Of a DNA stretch of 64,000 bases, positions 43,217 through 50,543 are shown piece by piece. A program made the translations under genes and the position numbers. The DNA comes from Bordetella genomosp. 10 (GTDB lineage: Bacteria; Pseudomonadota; Gammaproteobacteria; Burkholderiales; Burkholderiaceae_B). Below the pieces are notes generated by a model. It worked only from the letters and a program-made list of their open reading frames with translations, was not told the DNA's origin and made no database searches. The first letter of the stretch is position 1. Every line of letters begins with the position of its first letter. Where the stretch lies: positions 1 through 64,000 of the forward strand of contig NZ_NEVM01000005.1 of assembly GCF_002261225.1 (NCBI RefSeq), in the 5' to 3' direction.

Positions 43217-46147
43217 TCACGCGCCTTTTTTCTTCCAGCTTCCATTACTGCCAATGGAAACGTATTTGCCTGCCCTCATTATTTCCGCTCTCGCCCGCAC
43301 CAGCGCTCCGTGCAAAATTTTATCGCTGACCTCGTTCTCGGAGAGTCCCATCCGTTCTCTGTGCCCACCGGAGGCAGTGCGCTTCAGGAAGGGATAGGCC
43401 TCCCTCAGAACGCTGGTGAATAGAAAAGGACCCGTCGTCCTGAGCACGTCTTCGGAATCCTTGCTACTAAGATCCGCGCGCGACAATCTTCCTATCATTT
43501 CGTGAAGCACGGGATGGCGAGGGACGGCAATGATGGGGGTATTGTTGATTACTTTTTCTTCAATGCCAGGCGGATATACGGGCCACGTAGTAAAAATTCC
43601 AAATCTTGGCACATCGACATCCACTATTCCAATGGCCGTATCATCCACATCAGCATAGACACCGCCAAATTTATACAAGGCATAAATTCTGAAAATATCG
43701 GCAGCCTGGGCAAATCGCTTGTTTTTTATGGCGAATTTATATCTTGAATATAAATCCGCATAGGCCTCCTCTGATCTGAACTCCTCCAGCTCAGGGGACC
43801 TGTGAATATCGATAATCTGAATCCGTGGGTCTAGCGACTCTTTCGATTTCCAGCGTGCCTTCAGCCGATTCAAACGAGTCGGGCCTGTGGAGCTGTCCGT
43901 AAAGAGAAAAGACTGGAAACCCTTCTCCGAGTAAAAATGTATAAACCCATTGAGATTGGAGACAAAAAGGTCGGGCAACACCTTGGGCCCCACCCAGATA
44001 TGCAGCAGATTCCTGGGCAACTTTTCTGTATTTTCGTCATACGAGGAGAGTATTCTTTCCGCGAGAAGTTCCGTCGGACGCTTATGGATAGCGACGTCAT
44101 CGCTGGCCAGCCCGTTGCCATCCCTTAAGGAAACCGGGTTGTTCCGCACCATGCAGTAGAGATTTTTCCCGTCGACGGCGCCGCCCGGGTCGGGATTGAT
44201 CCAGCGCCCGATCCATGGCTGGTAATAGCGCAGCCCGTAGTAATAGAGGCCCGCCGCGTCGCGTTCCTTGCCCGAATACCGAATGGTCTTGTATTTGGCC
44301 TCGCTGGTGGACGCGACCGCCCATACGGCGGTGCCGCCATAGGGGTAGTACTCCTCCTGAGTGATGACCGCCCCGGTGTCGTCGGTCTCGATCTGGCACG
44401 AGTTCTGCCGATCGCTATACCGGTAGCGAATCTGCCGGTTGCCGATGTCGCCTGGCTTTCCAGCGGTCCAGTTCAACACCCGCGCGCCGTCGTCGAGCAC
44501 CATGACTTCCAACTGCTCGCCCGCGCTCTGTTGACGGATTTCCAGCCCGGGCAGGTAGATGACGTCGGCTTGATTCCAGGCGCCGCTCGCCTTGGCGAAT
44601 CCGGTCTTGCGTACGCGCCGGCCGCCGCCATCGTAGGCATAACTCTCGCGGTCGTTCTGCGCCGGGTCCGTGGCGCTACGTTGGACCGTCACCAGGCAAC
44701 CGAGCTGGTTCAGCCCGCTCCAACGCATCGGCTGCCGCATGTTGCCATCCAGGCAGTTCGCGTTACCGGCCGCATCGAAATAGGTCGCATGCACGTTCGC
44801 CGGCGTCGCGCCCGTGGCGGAGGCATTGCTGACGGCGCGATTGCTGGCGAGCGCCACGGTCATGATGCGATTGGGCAAACCGTTGCCCGGGGTAATCCGT
44901 ATCAGGTTGCCGCCCAGGTCATAGGCGTAGCTACGGCTGTAATTGCGATAGTTCACCGGATCCGGCCCGGGGTTGTCGGTATCCGGCGATCCGCTGGCGA
45001 CCGCGTTTTCACGCCCACTGGCGCTCAAGAGCCGATAGAGCGCGTCGTAGGTGTACGCGCGCGCGGCCGTCGTGGCCTGATTCTTGAAGCAGGCGGCCTG
45101 CGCGGCGTTGTCGGTCATGCCGACGACGTTGCCCACGGGATCGTAGGTGTAGGCCAAGTCCTGCAGCACCGTCGCGATCGCGCCCTGCTTGCGGCTGACC
45201 TTGATCCCGAGCACCCGCCCGGTAAGCTGAGGTTCGTACGTGTAGGCGGTGGCAATGCCGTTGGCATCGGCCTTGGTCTCGATCTCGCCGCCCGCGGCGT
45301 AGGTGATCGCGGCGGTGACGCCTCTTTCCTCGGCCTGGCCCTGGAGCTGGACCCAGCCCGCGCTCTTGCGCCCGGCGACGTCGTAGGCGCGGCGCTGGAC
45401 GTGGCCCCGCGCGTCGGTCTGCCGCAGGACCCGACCCAAGGCGTTGTAGGTCCAGGCGGTGCAATAGGCCGGCAGGCCTGTCAGGCCGGCCTGCCAGTCC
45501 GCCGCCGACGCGCCGCTCCAATCGCTGGAAGTTTCCGGCGGCAGCAAGGTGCGGTCTTGCCGCTGGGCCGCGCCCTGCACCGTGTAGCCGGCCGCGCGGG
45601 TATCGAGCAGGCCCGCCGTGTCGTAGTGCTGGACGACCTGGCCGCGCTGGTTCAGGTTGCGCGGATCGGTCTCGTCGGTCGCGGCATAGCCGGCCGCGGG
45701 CAACGCGGCATCTCCGTAAACCCAGCGCTCGCGCACGGCGGGCGCTTGTCCGGCCAGCGCCTCGGTGCGCGACACGGGCCGGCCCAGGGCGTCGCGGGTG
45801 AATTGTTGGACCGTGCCGCGGGCATCGCGTTGCCAGACGGGACGGCCGTCGATATCGTGGAAGGCCTGCGCCTGGCCGGCGTCGGCGCCCAGCGTTTGCA
45901 GCATCCGGCCCGATAGCGCCGGGGTATATCGGAAATTGAGCGTGGGCGAGGCGCCGCCTTGGGCAAAGAAGCGGGCATCCTGCGAGGACTCGGGCTGGCC
46001 CAGGGGATTGAAGGCATCGCGTTCGACGCACTGGCTGGCGACGTCCCCCGGCGCGACGCGGTTATAGCGCAGCGTGCGCACATCGAGGCCGCGGTTGTCG
46101 CGAACGCGAATAGTCGGGGTACCAGAGCAAACGGAACTCGACGCCAT
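43217..46147 (-). CDS. TccC-like Rhs protein with glucosyltransferase-toxin-like C-terminus
   Basis: 976 residues. The start (TPTIRVRDNRGLDVRTLRYN at 10-29) is that of TccC-type C subunits of insecticidal Tc toxins. YD/RHS repeats fill about 70-640. The Rhs core ends at about 600-671 (YYYGLRYYQPWIGRWINPDP; NLYCMVRNNPV), including the Asp residues of the self-cleavage site. The tip, 672-976, resembles GT-A toxins: LLHIWVG (714-720), AADIFR (815-820), GGVYADVDD (828-836), and a final NGSW. Asp817, Arg820, Tyr831, Asp833 and Asp835 keep the spacing of TcdB D270, R273, Y284, D286 and D288. Nothing like TcA, TcB or an immunity gene is adjacent. The tip DNA is more A/T-rich than the core. Confidence 0.88.
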   Translation of the reverse strand: MASSSVCSGTPTIRVRDNRGLDVRTLRYNRVAPGDVASQCVERDAFNPLGQPESSQDARFFAQGGASPTLNFRYTPALSGRMLQTLGADAGQAQAFHDIDGRPVWQRDARGTVQQFTRDALGRPVSRTEALAGQAPAVRERWVYGDAALPAAGYAATDETDPRNLNQRGQVVQHYDTAGLLDTRAAGYTVQGAAQRQDRTLLPPETSSDWSGASAADWQAGLTGLPAYCTAWTYNALGRVLRQTDARGHVQRRAYDVAGRKSAGWVQLQGQAEERGVTAAITYAAGGEIETKADANGIATAYTYEPQLTGRVLGIKVSRKQGAIATVLQDLAYTYDPVGNVVGMTDNAAQAACFKNQATTAARAYTYDALYRLLSASGRENAVASGSPDTDNPGPDPVNYRNYSRSYAYDLGGNLIRITPGNGLPNRIMTVALASNRAVSNASATGATPANVHATYFDAAGNANCLDGNMRQPMRWSGLNQLGCLVTVQRSATDPAQNDRESYAYDGGGRRVRKTGFAKASGAWNQADVIYLPGLEIRQQSAGEQLEVMVLDDGARVLNWTAGKPGDIGNRQIRYRYSDRQNSCQIETDDTGAVITQEEYYPYGGTAVWAVASTSEAKYKTIRYSGKERDAAGLYYYGLRYYQPWIGRWINPDPGGAVDGKNLYCMVRNNPVSLRDGNGLASDDVAIHKRPTELLAERILSSYDENTEKLPRNLLHIWVGPKVLPDLFVSNLNGFIHFYSEKGFQSFLFTDSSTGPTRLNRLKARWKSKESLDPRIQIIDIHRSPELEEFRSEEAYADLYSRYKFAIKNKRFAQAADIFRIYALYKFGGVYADVDDTAIGIVDVDVPRFGIFTTWPVYPPGIEEKVINNTPIIAVPRHPVLHEMIGRLSRADLSSKDSEDVLRTTGPFLFTSVLREAYPFLKRTASGGHRERMGLSENEVSDKILHGALVRARAEIMRAGKYVSIGSNGSWKKKGA

Positions 46148-46221
46148 GACCTCGCAGTACCTGGACGAAGCAGAAGCCCGTCCGTAGCCGGGTGATGCGC
46201 GGAGTCTACGCTACCGTATGA

Positions 46222-46239
46222 CGTAACCGCAAGGTTACG
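46222..46239. promoter_or_regulatory. Inverted repeat upstream of the secreted-protein gene
   Basis: CGTAACC (46222-46228) and GGTTACG (46233-46239) are exact inverted copies around GCAA. It lies between the divergent Rhs gene and the 46329 gene. Dyads of this look occur as MerR-family operators, but no such gene is nearby; an RNA hairpin with a GNRA loop is the other reading. Confidence 0.4.
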
Positions 46240-46328
46240 CGCGGCGCGGTATCCAGCGTGCGCCGGCGTCGTGCCAAGGACGCGCCGCGACCGCGCCACG
46301 ACCTCGCGCTTCCGGTAAGCTATCGGCC

Positions 46329-47021
46329 ATGCTCATCAAACCTGCCCTCCACGCGGCCTGCCTCGCGGCCGCTGCTTCTTTCATTCCCTTTGCGGCAAAC
46401 GCCAGTTGCGGCTGGGGCGACGTCAATCTGCAAAACGCCCAGGCTGCCGTCGTCACCCCGGCCAAGCTTCATTTCGTCAAGCATGCGGATGCGTCCAACC
46501 ACTGCCCCAGCGACGGCAAGGAGTGCCAGGCGAAGGCCTACCTGATTCGCGGCGACGTGGTGCTGGCGGGCACCCGGGAAGGCGATTTCGTCTGCACCGG
46601 CTACGTCACGGCGCGCGGCGACATGCTGCTCGAATGGCTGCCGGCCGCCTCACTGGAGATCGCGCCGGCCGAAGCGCAGAAACCCGTCAATTGGACCGGG
46701 ACATGGCGCGTCTTCGACAACGAGATAAGCATCGAGCCCAAGGGCGACGCCCTGGCGGTGGACGGCAACGCGACATGGCGCGCGGGCGACAACGTCCACG
46801 TGGGCGACCTGCACGGCGTGGTGAAACCCGAGAACGGGCTGCTCGCCTTCACCTCGACGGGCAATGACGCCCTGCCCTACGCGCAAGGCGGCCCGGACGA
46901 CTGCCGCGTCAAGATGGCGCGGCGCGGCACCTATCTCCTGGTCGAGGACAACTACAAGTGCGGCGGGATGAACGTCACGTTCACCGGTTTCTACAGACAG
47001 AGCGTCATGAAGCAGCACTGA
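46329..47021 (+). CDS. Secreted protein of unknown function
   Basis: 230 residues. Signal peptide about 1-25 (LHAACLAAAASFIPFAANAS), then a mature protein with six Cys (two pairs likely disulphide-bonded: around SNHCPSDGKECQ and DDCRVKM/NYKCGGM). The first half (VVLAGTREGDFVCTGYV and DMLLEWLPAASLEI) has an SH3-like feel; the second half (NWTGTWRVFDNEISIEPKGD; GTYLLVEDNYKCGGMNVTFT) looks like a beta-barrel lipocalin-type fold. No family is recognised. Single gene between Rhs and the fds regulator. Confidence 0.75.
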   Translation: MLIKPALHAACLAAAASFIPFAANASCGWGDVNLQNAQAAVVTPAKLHFVKHADASNHCPSDGKECQAKAYLIRGDVVLAGTREGDFVCTGYVTARGDMLLEWLPAASLEIAPAEAQKPVNWTGTWRVFDNEISIEPKGDALAVDGNATWRAGDNVHVGDLHGVVKPENGLLAFTSTGNDALPYAQGGPDDCRVKMARRGTYLLVEDNYKCGGMNVTFTGFYRQSVMKQH

Positions 47022-47083
47022 GGCCGCCCTTCACGAGCCTGGCCTCGCGGTGGAGGCCAGAAGCGCGGCCGGATCAGCCGGAC

Positions 47084-48172
47084 TCACCCGAACGCTTCCC
47101 CCAAGGTCTGGATCTTCCCCGTCTCGCTTGCGTCGTAGCCGACCAGTTGCCCGATGAAATTCCGGTAGCCCGGCCCCTGCATCACGCCCAGCAACGCTCG
47201 CATGGCGGGCTGGTCCATCAGTTCCTTGCGCACGGCGAAGAAATAGCGTTCGCGCGCCAGCGGCACGAAATCCAGGCCGAAGCGATGCGCCGCCGTCTCC
47301 ACGCCGATGCCGGTGTCGGCCATGCCGCTGGCGATGTGCGCCGCCACCGCCATGTGCGTGAACTCGCTGTTCTCGTAGCCCTGCACCTGCGCCACCGGGA
47401 TGTCCAGCCGGCGCAGCATCAGTTCGATCAGCAACCGCGTGCTGGAACCGGTCTGGCGATTGACGAAGCGCACGCCCGGCCGCGCCAGGTCGGCCATGCC
47501 GCGGATGCGCTTGGGATTGCCGGCCGGCACGAACAGGCCGGTATTGCGCACCGCCAGGTGCACCAGCAAGTGATCCTCGCGATGCAGCCACTGCCGGTAG
47601 TGCGCCAGCATGGACGGCTCGAACTCGCCCAGCGGCACCTGGAAGCCGGCCAGGTCGCATTCGCCGCCGTCGAGCGCCGCCAACGCCTCGCTGGCGGTCC
47701 GGTAGCGCAGTTCCAGGCCCGGCGCCCGCGCCTGCATGTGCTGCATCAGCGCCTCGACCGCGAAGCCGTGGCTGGCGTGCAGGCGCAGGTGCGGCTTGCC
47801 CTCCGGCAGCAGGCGCTGCAACTCTTCCTGCAATTCGGAAGCCAGGCTGTCGAGCATGGGCATCAAGCGCGCCTCGATGCGGCGATTGGCCCACAGCAGA
47901 CGCTGTCCGAAGGGCGCCAGTTCGGTGCCCTGGCGCCGGTGCGTGACGAGCAGCGGCGCGCCGAACAATGCCTCGAACCTGCGCAGCACGCCCCAGGCGT
48001 GGCGATAGGACAGGCCGCAGGCGCGGCAGGCGCCGGCGATGTTGCCCGTGGCGTCGATCGCGGCCAGCAAGGCCAGCACGTCCTGTAGCGGGATACCGCC
48101 GTCGGCGTCGTCGCGCTCCAGCCACCAGCCCGGCCGCAGCGCGACGCGGAAAGCGCCGGTGTGGTCGTTCAT
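47084..48172 (-). CDS. ModE-type HTH regulator with periplasmic-binding-like domain
   Basis: 362 residues. Winged HTH about 25-110 of the ModE/LysR N-terminal kind (IDATGNIAGACRACGLSYRH; FEALFGAPLLVTHRRQGTEL). The C-terminal half (about 125-350) is a PBP-like domain (GECDLAGFQVPLGE; VRFVNRQTGSSTRLLIELML; AVAAHIASGMADTGIGVETA), the architecture used by molybdate- or formate-linked regulators. It is divergent from fdsGBAD, whose enzyme needs molybdenum, so it is the likely fds regulator (FdsR-like). The ATG at 48172 is used; a frame opening exists slightly upstream but runs into the promoter. Confidence 0.85.
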   Translation of the reverse strand: MNDHTGAFRVALRPGWWLERDDADGGIPLQDVLALLAAIDATGNIAGACRACGLSYRHAWGVLRRFEALFGAPLLVTHRRQGTELAPFGQRLLWANRRIEARLMPMLDSLASELQEELQRLLPEGKPHLRLHASHGFAVEALMQHMQARAPGLELRYRTASEALAALDGGECDLAGFQVPLGEFEPSMLAHYRQWLHREDHLLVHLAVRNTGLFVPAGNPKRIRGMADLARPGVRFVNRQTGSSTRLLIELMLRRLDIPVAQVQGYENSEFTHMAVAAHIASGMADTGIGVETAAHRFGLDFVPLARERYFFAVRKELMDQPAMRALLGVMQGPGYRNFIGQLVGYDASETGKIQTLGEAFG

Positions 48173-48291
48173 GAGGCGGAGTGTACGCCCGGGTGTACAC
48201 CAAATAGGAAAATAATTTCATATTGAACCGGGAGCCCGCTGGCTTTAGAGTCGCGCCAAGGAGACACCGGCATCGTCATATATGTCCCAAA

Positions 48292-48317
48292 TAGCATATA
48301 GACGTAGCATATAGACG
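48292..48317. promoter_or_regulatory. Perfect 13-bp tandem repeat before fdsG
   Basis: TAGCATATAGACG occurs twice head to tail (48292-48304 and 48305-48317), 34 bp before the fdsG ATG. CATATATG (48277-48284) is a palindrome just upstream, and GTGTAC is repeated near 48181-48198. These fill the 179-bp divergent region and are candidate operator sites for the ModE-like regulator. Confidence 0.65.
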
Positions 48318-48351
48318 GCCGTACACCACAGAACCTCGGGAGCCCAACTCC

Positions 48352-48921
48352 ATGATCAAAGGTCAGGCCAGGATAGATCTGGCATCCACCGGCGCCGCGC
48401 GCGGGACGCATGACGCCCAGCGCCCGCCGGACAACGCCCATGGCGCGCCCTGTACGCCCGCGCTGGCCGCCGTCCAGCGCATCGTCGCCGCGCACGCGCA
48501 ACGGCCTGGCCCCCTGTTGCCCATCCTGCATGCGGTCCAGGCCGAACTGGGCCACATCCCGCCGGACACCGTGCAGGCCATCGCGGACGGCCTGAACCTG
48601 TCGCGCGCCGAGGTCCATGGCGTCATCACCTTCTATCCGCACTTCCGCCAGGCGCCGCCGGGCCGTCACGTCGTCGAGTTGTGCCGGGCCGAGTCCTGCC
48701 AGGCCATGGGCAGCGAGCGCCTGGCCGAGCACGCGCGCAAAAAGCTGGGCTGCGATTTCCACGCCAGCAGCGCCGACGGCGCCTACACGCTGGAGCCCGT
48801 CTACTGCCTGGGCCTGTGCGCGCAATCGCCGGCCATGCTGGTGGACGGCGTGCCCTATGCCCGGCTCACGCCCAAGCGCTTCGACAAGATCCTGGGCTAC
48901 GTGACGGAGGCCGCGAAATGA
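48352..48921 (+). CDS. fdsG: NAD+ formate dehydrogenase gamma subunit FdsG
   Basis: Small [2Fe-2S] subunit, homologous to complex I NuoE. 189 residues, with an N-terminal extension of about 35. The cluster ligands are Cys-x4-Cys in ELCRAESCQAMG and Cys-x3-Cys in YCLGLCAQSPAM. GHIPPDTVQAIADGLNLSRA and VHGVITFYPHFRQ are typical. First gene of the operon; its stop overlaps the fdsB start (ATGA). Confidence 0.95.
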   Translation: MIKGQARIDLASTGAARGTHDAQRPPDNAHGAPCTPALAAVQRIVAAHAQRPGPLLPILHAVQAELGHIPPDTVQAIADGLNLSRAEVHGVITFYPHFRQAPPGRHVVELCRAESCQAMGSERLAEHARKKLGCDFHASSADGAYTLEPVYCLGLCAQSPAMLVDGVPYARLTPKRFDKILGYVTEAAK

Positions 48922-50519
48922 ACCAGCCATCCGTGATGCCGGCGCCGACCGCCGTGACGGTCTACGTCCCGCGCGACGCCGCCGCCCTGGCGGTGGGCGC
49001 CGACGCCGTGGCCCTGGCCGTCAGCACCGAGGCGGCCCGCCGCGGGCTGGCCGTGCGCGTGGTGCGCAACGGTTCGCGCGGCCTGCTGTGGCTCGAAACC
49101 TTGGTCGAGGTCGCCACCCCGGCCGGCCGCGTGGCCTATGGCCCCATAGACGCCGACGACGTGCCCGGCCTGTTCGACGCCGGCTGGCTGGCCGGCGCCG
49201 CCCACGCGCTGTGCCATGGCCTCACCGAGGAAATCCCCTATCTCAAGCGCCAGGAACGCCTGACCTTCGCGCGCGTCGGCATCGTCGACCCGCGCTCGGC
49301 CGCGGACTACGAGGCGAACGGCGGCCTCGCCGGCCTGCGCCGCGCGCTGGCCATGGAACCGGCGCAAATCGTCGAGGAAGTCCTGCAATCCGGCCTGCGC
49401 GGCCGCGGCGGCGCCGCCTTCCCCACGGGCATCAAGTGGAAGACCGTGGCCTCGGCGCCGGCCGCGCAGAAGTACATCGTGTGCAACGCCGACGAAGGCG
49501 ATTCGGGCACTTTCGCGGACCGCCTGTTGATGGAAGGCGACCCCTTCGTGCTGATCGAAGGCATGGCCATCGCCGGCCTGGCGGTGGGCGCGACCGCCGG
49601 CTATATCTACGTGCGCTCCGAATATCCGCAATCGATCGAGGCGCTGGACGCGGCGATCGCGGCGGCGCGCGCCGCCGGGTGGCTGGGCGACGACGTCTGC
49701 GGCAGCAGCCGCCGCTTCGACCTGGAAGTGCGGACCGGCGCGGGCGCCTACATCTGCGGCGAGGAAACCTCGCTGCTCGAAAGCCTGGAGGGCAAGCGCG
49801 GCGTGGTGCGCGCCAAGCCGCCGCTGCCGGCCATCGCCGGCCTGTTCGGCAAGCCCACCGTCATCAATAACGTGATCTCGCTGGCCTCGGTGCCCATCAT
49901 CCTGGCGCGCGGCGCGCAACACTACCGCGACTACGGGGTGGGCCGCTCCACCGGCACCCTGCCCTTCCAGTTGGCCGGCAACCTGCGCCAGGGCGGCCTG
50001 GTCGAGAAGGCCTTCGGCCTGACCCTGCGCGAACTGCTCTACGACTTCGGCGGCGGCAGCGCCAGCGGCCGGCCGCTGCGCGCGGTGCAGGTCGGCGGCC
50101 CGCTGGGCGCCTACCTGCCCGAGTCGCAATGGGACATCCCGCTGGACTACGAGGCCTATGCGGCGGCGTCGGCCATGATCGGCCACGGCGGCCTGGTCGC
50201 CTTCGACGACAGCGTGGACATGCTGCGCATGGCGCGCTACGCGATGGAATTCTGCGCGGTCGAATCCTGCGGCAAGTGCACGCCATGCCGCATCGGCTCG
50301 ACGCGCGGCATGGAGACGCTGGACCGCATCGCGGCCGGCGGCGCCGACCACGGGAAACAGGTCGTGCTGCTGCGCGACCTGTGCGACACCATGCTGGGCG
50401 GCTCGCTGTGCGCGCTCGGCGGCATGACGCCCTACCCCGTGCTGTCGGCGCTCGACCATTTCCCCCAGGACTTCGGCCTGGAACGGACGGCCCGCCAGCC
50501 GGCCCATCAGCCGGCCTGA
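48918..50519 (+). CDS. fdsB: NAD+ formate dehydrogenase beta subunit FdsB
   Basis: FMN and NADH-binding subunit, homologous to NuoF with an N-terminal thioredoxin-like [2Fe-2S] region whose ligands seem to be lost here. 533 residues from the ATG at 48918, with GGAGG upstream. FMN/NADH site: LRGRGGAAFPTGIKWKTV and CNADEGDSGTFADR; GAGAYICGEETSLLESLEG. [4Fe-4S] ligands: ESCGKCTPCRIGSTRG plus the Cys in MLGGSLCALGG. Passes electrons from FdsA to NAD+. Confidence 0.96.
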   Translation: MNQPSVMPAPTAVTVYVPRDAAALAVGADAVALAVSTEAARRGLAVRVVRNGSRGLLWLETLVEVATPAGRVAYGPIDADDVPGLFDAGWLAGAAHALCHGLTEEIPYLKRQERLTFARVGIVDPRSAADYEANGGLAGLRRALAMEPAQIVEEVLQSGLRGRGGAAFPTGIKWKTVASAPAAQKYIVCNADEGDSGTFADRLLMEGDPFVLIEGMAIAGLAVGATAGYIYVRSEYPQSIEALDAAIAAARAAGWLGDDVCGSSRRFDLEVRTGAGAYICGEETSLLESLEGKRGVVRAKPPLPAIAGLFGKPTVINNVISLASVPIILARGAQHYRDYGVGRSTGTLPFQLAGNLRQGGLVEKAFGLTLRELLYDFGGGSASGRPLRAVQVGGPLGAYLPESQWDIPLDYEAYAAASAMIGHGGLVAFDDSVDMLRMARYAMEFCAVESCGKCTPCRIGSTRGMETLDRIAAGGADHGKQVVLLRDLCDTMLGGSLCALGGMTPYPVLSALDHFPQDFGLERTARQPAHQPA

Positions 50520-50543
50520 CGGCCCGCACGGGAGACAACGATC

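Noticed and set aside
43217..44160. Reading the Rhs tip as a separate glycosyltransferase gene
   Set aside because: The frame is continuous with the Rhs core through the cleavage-site motif, with no stop and no internal start with a ribosome site.
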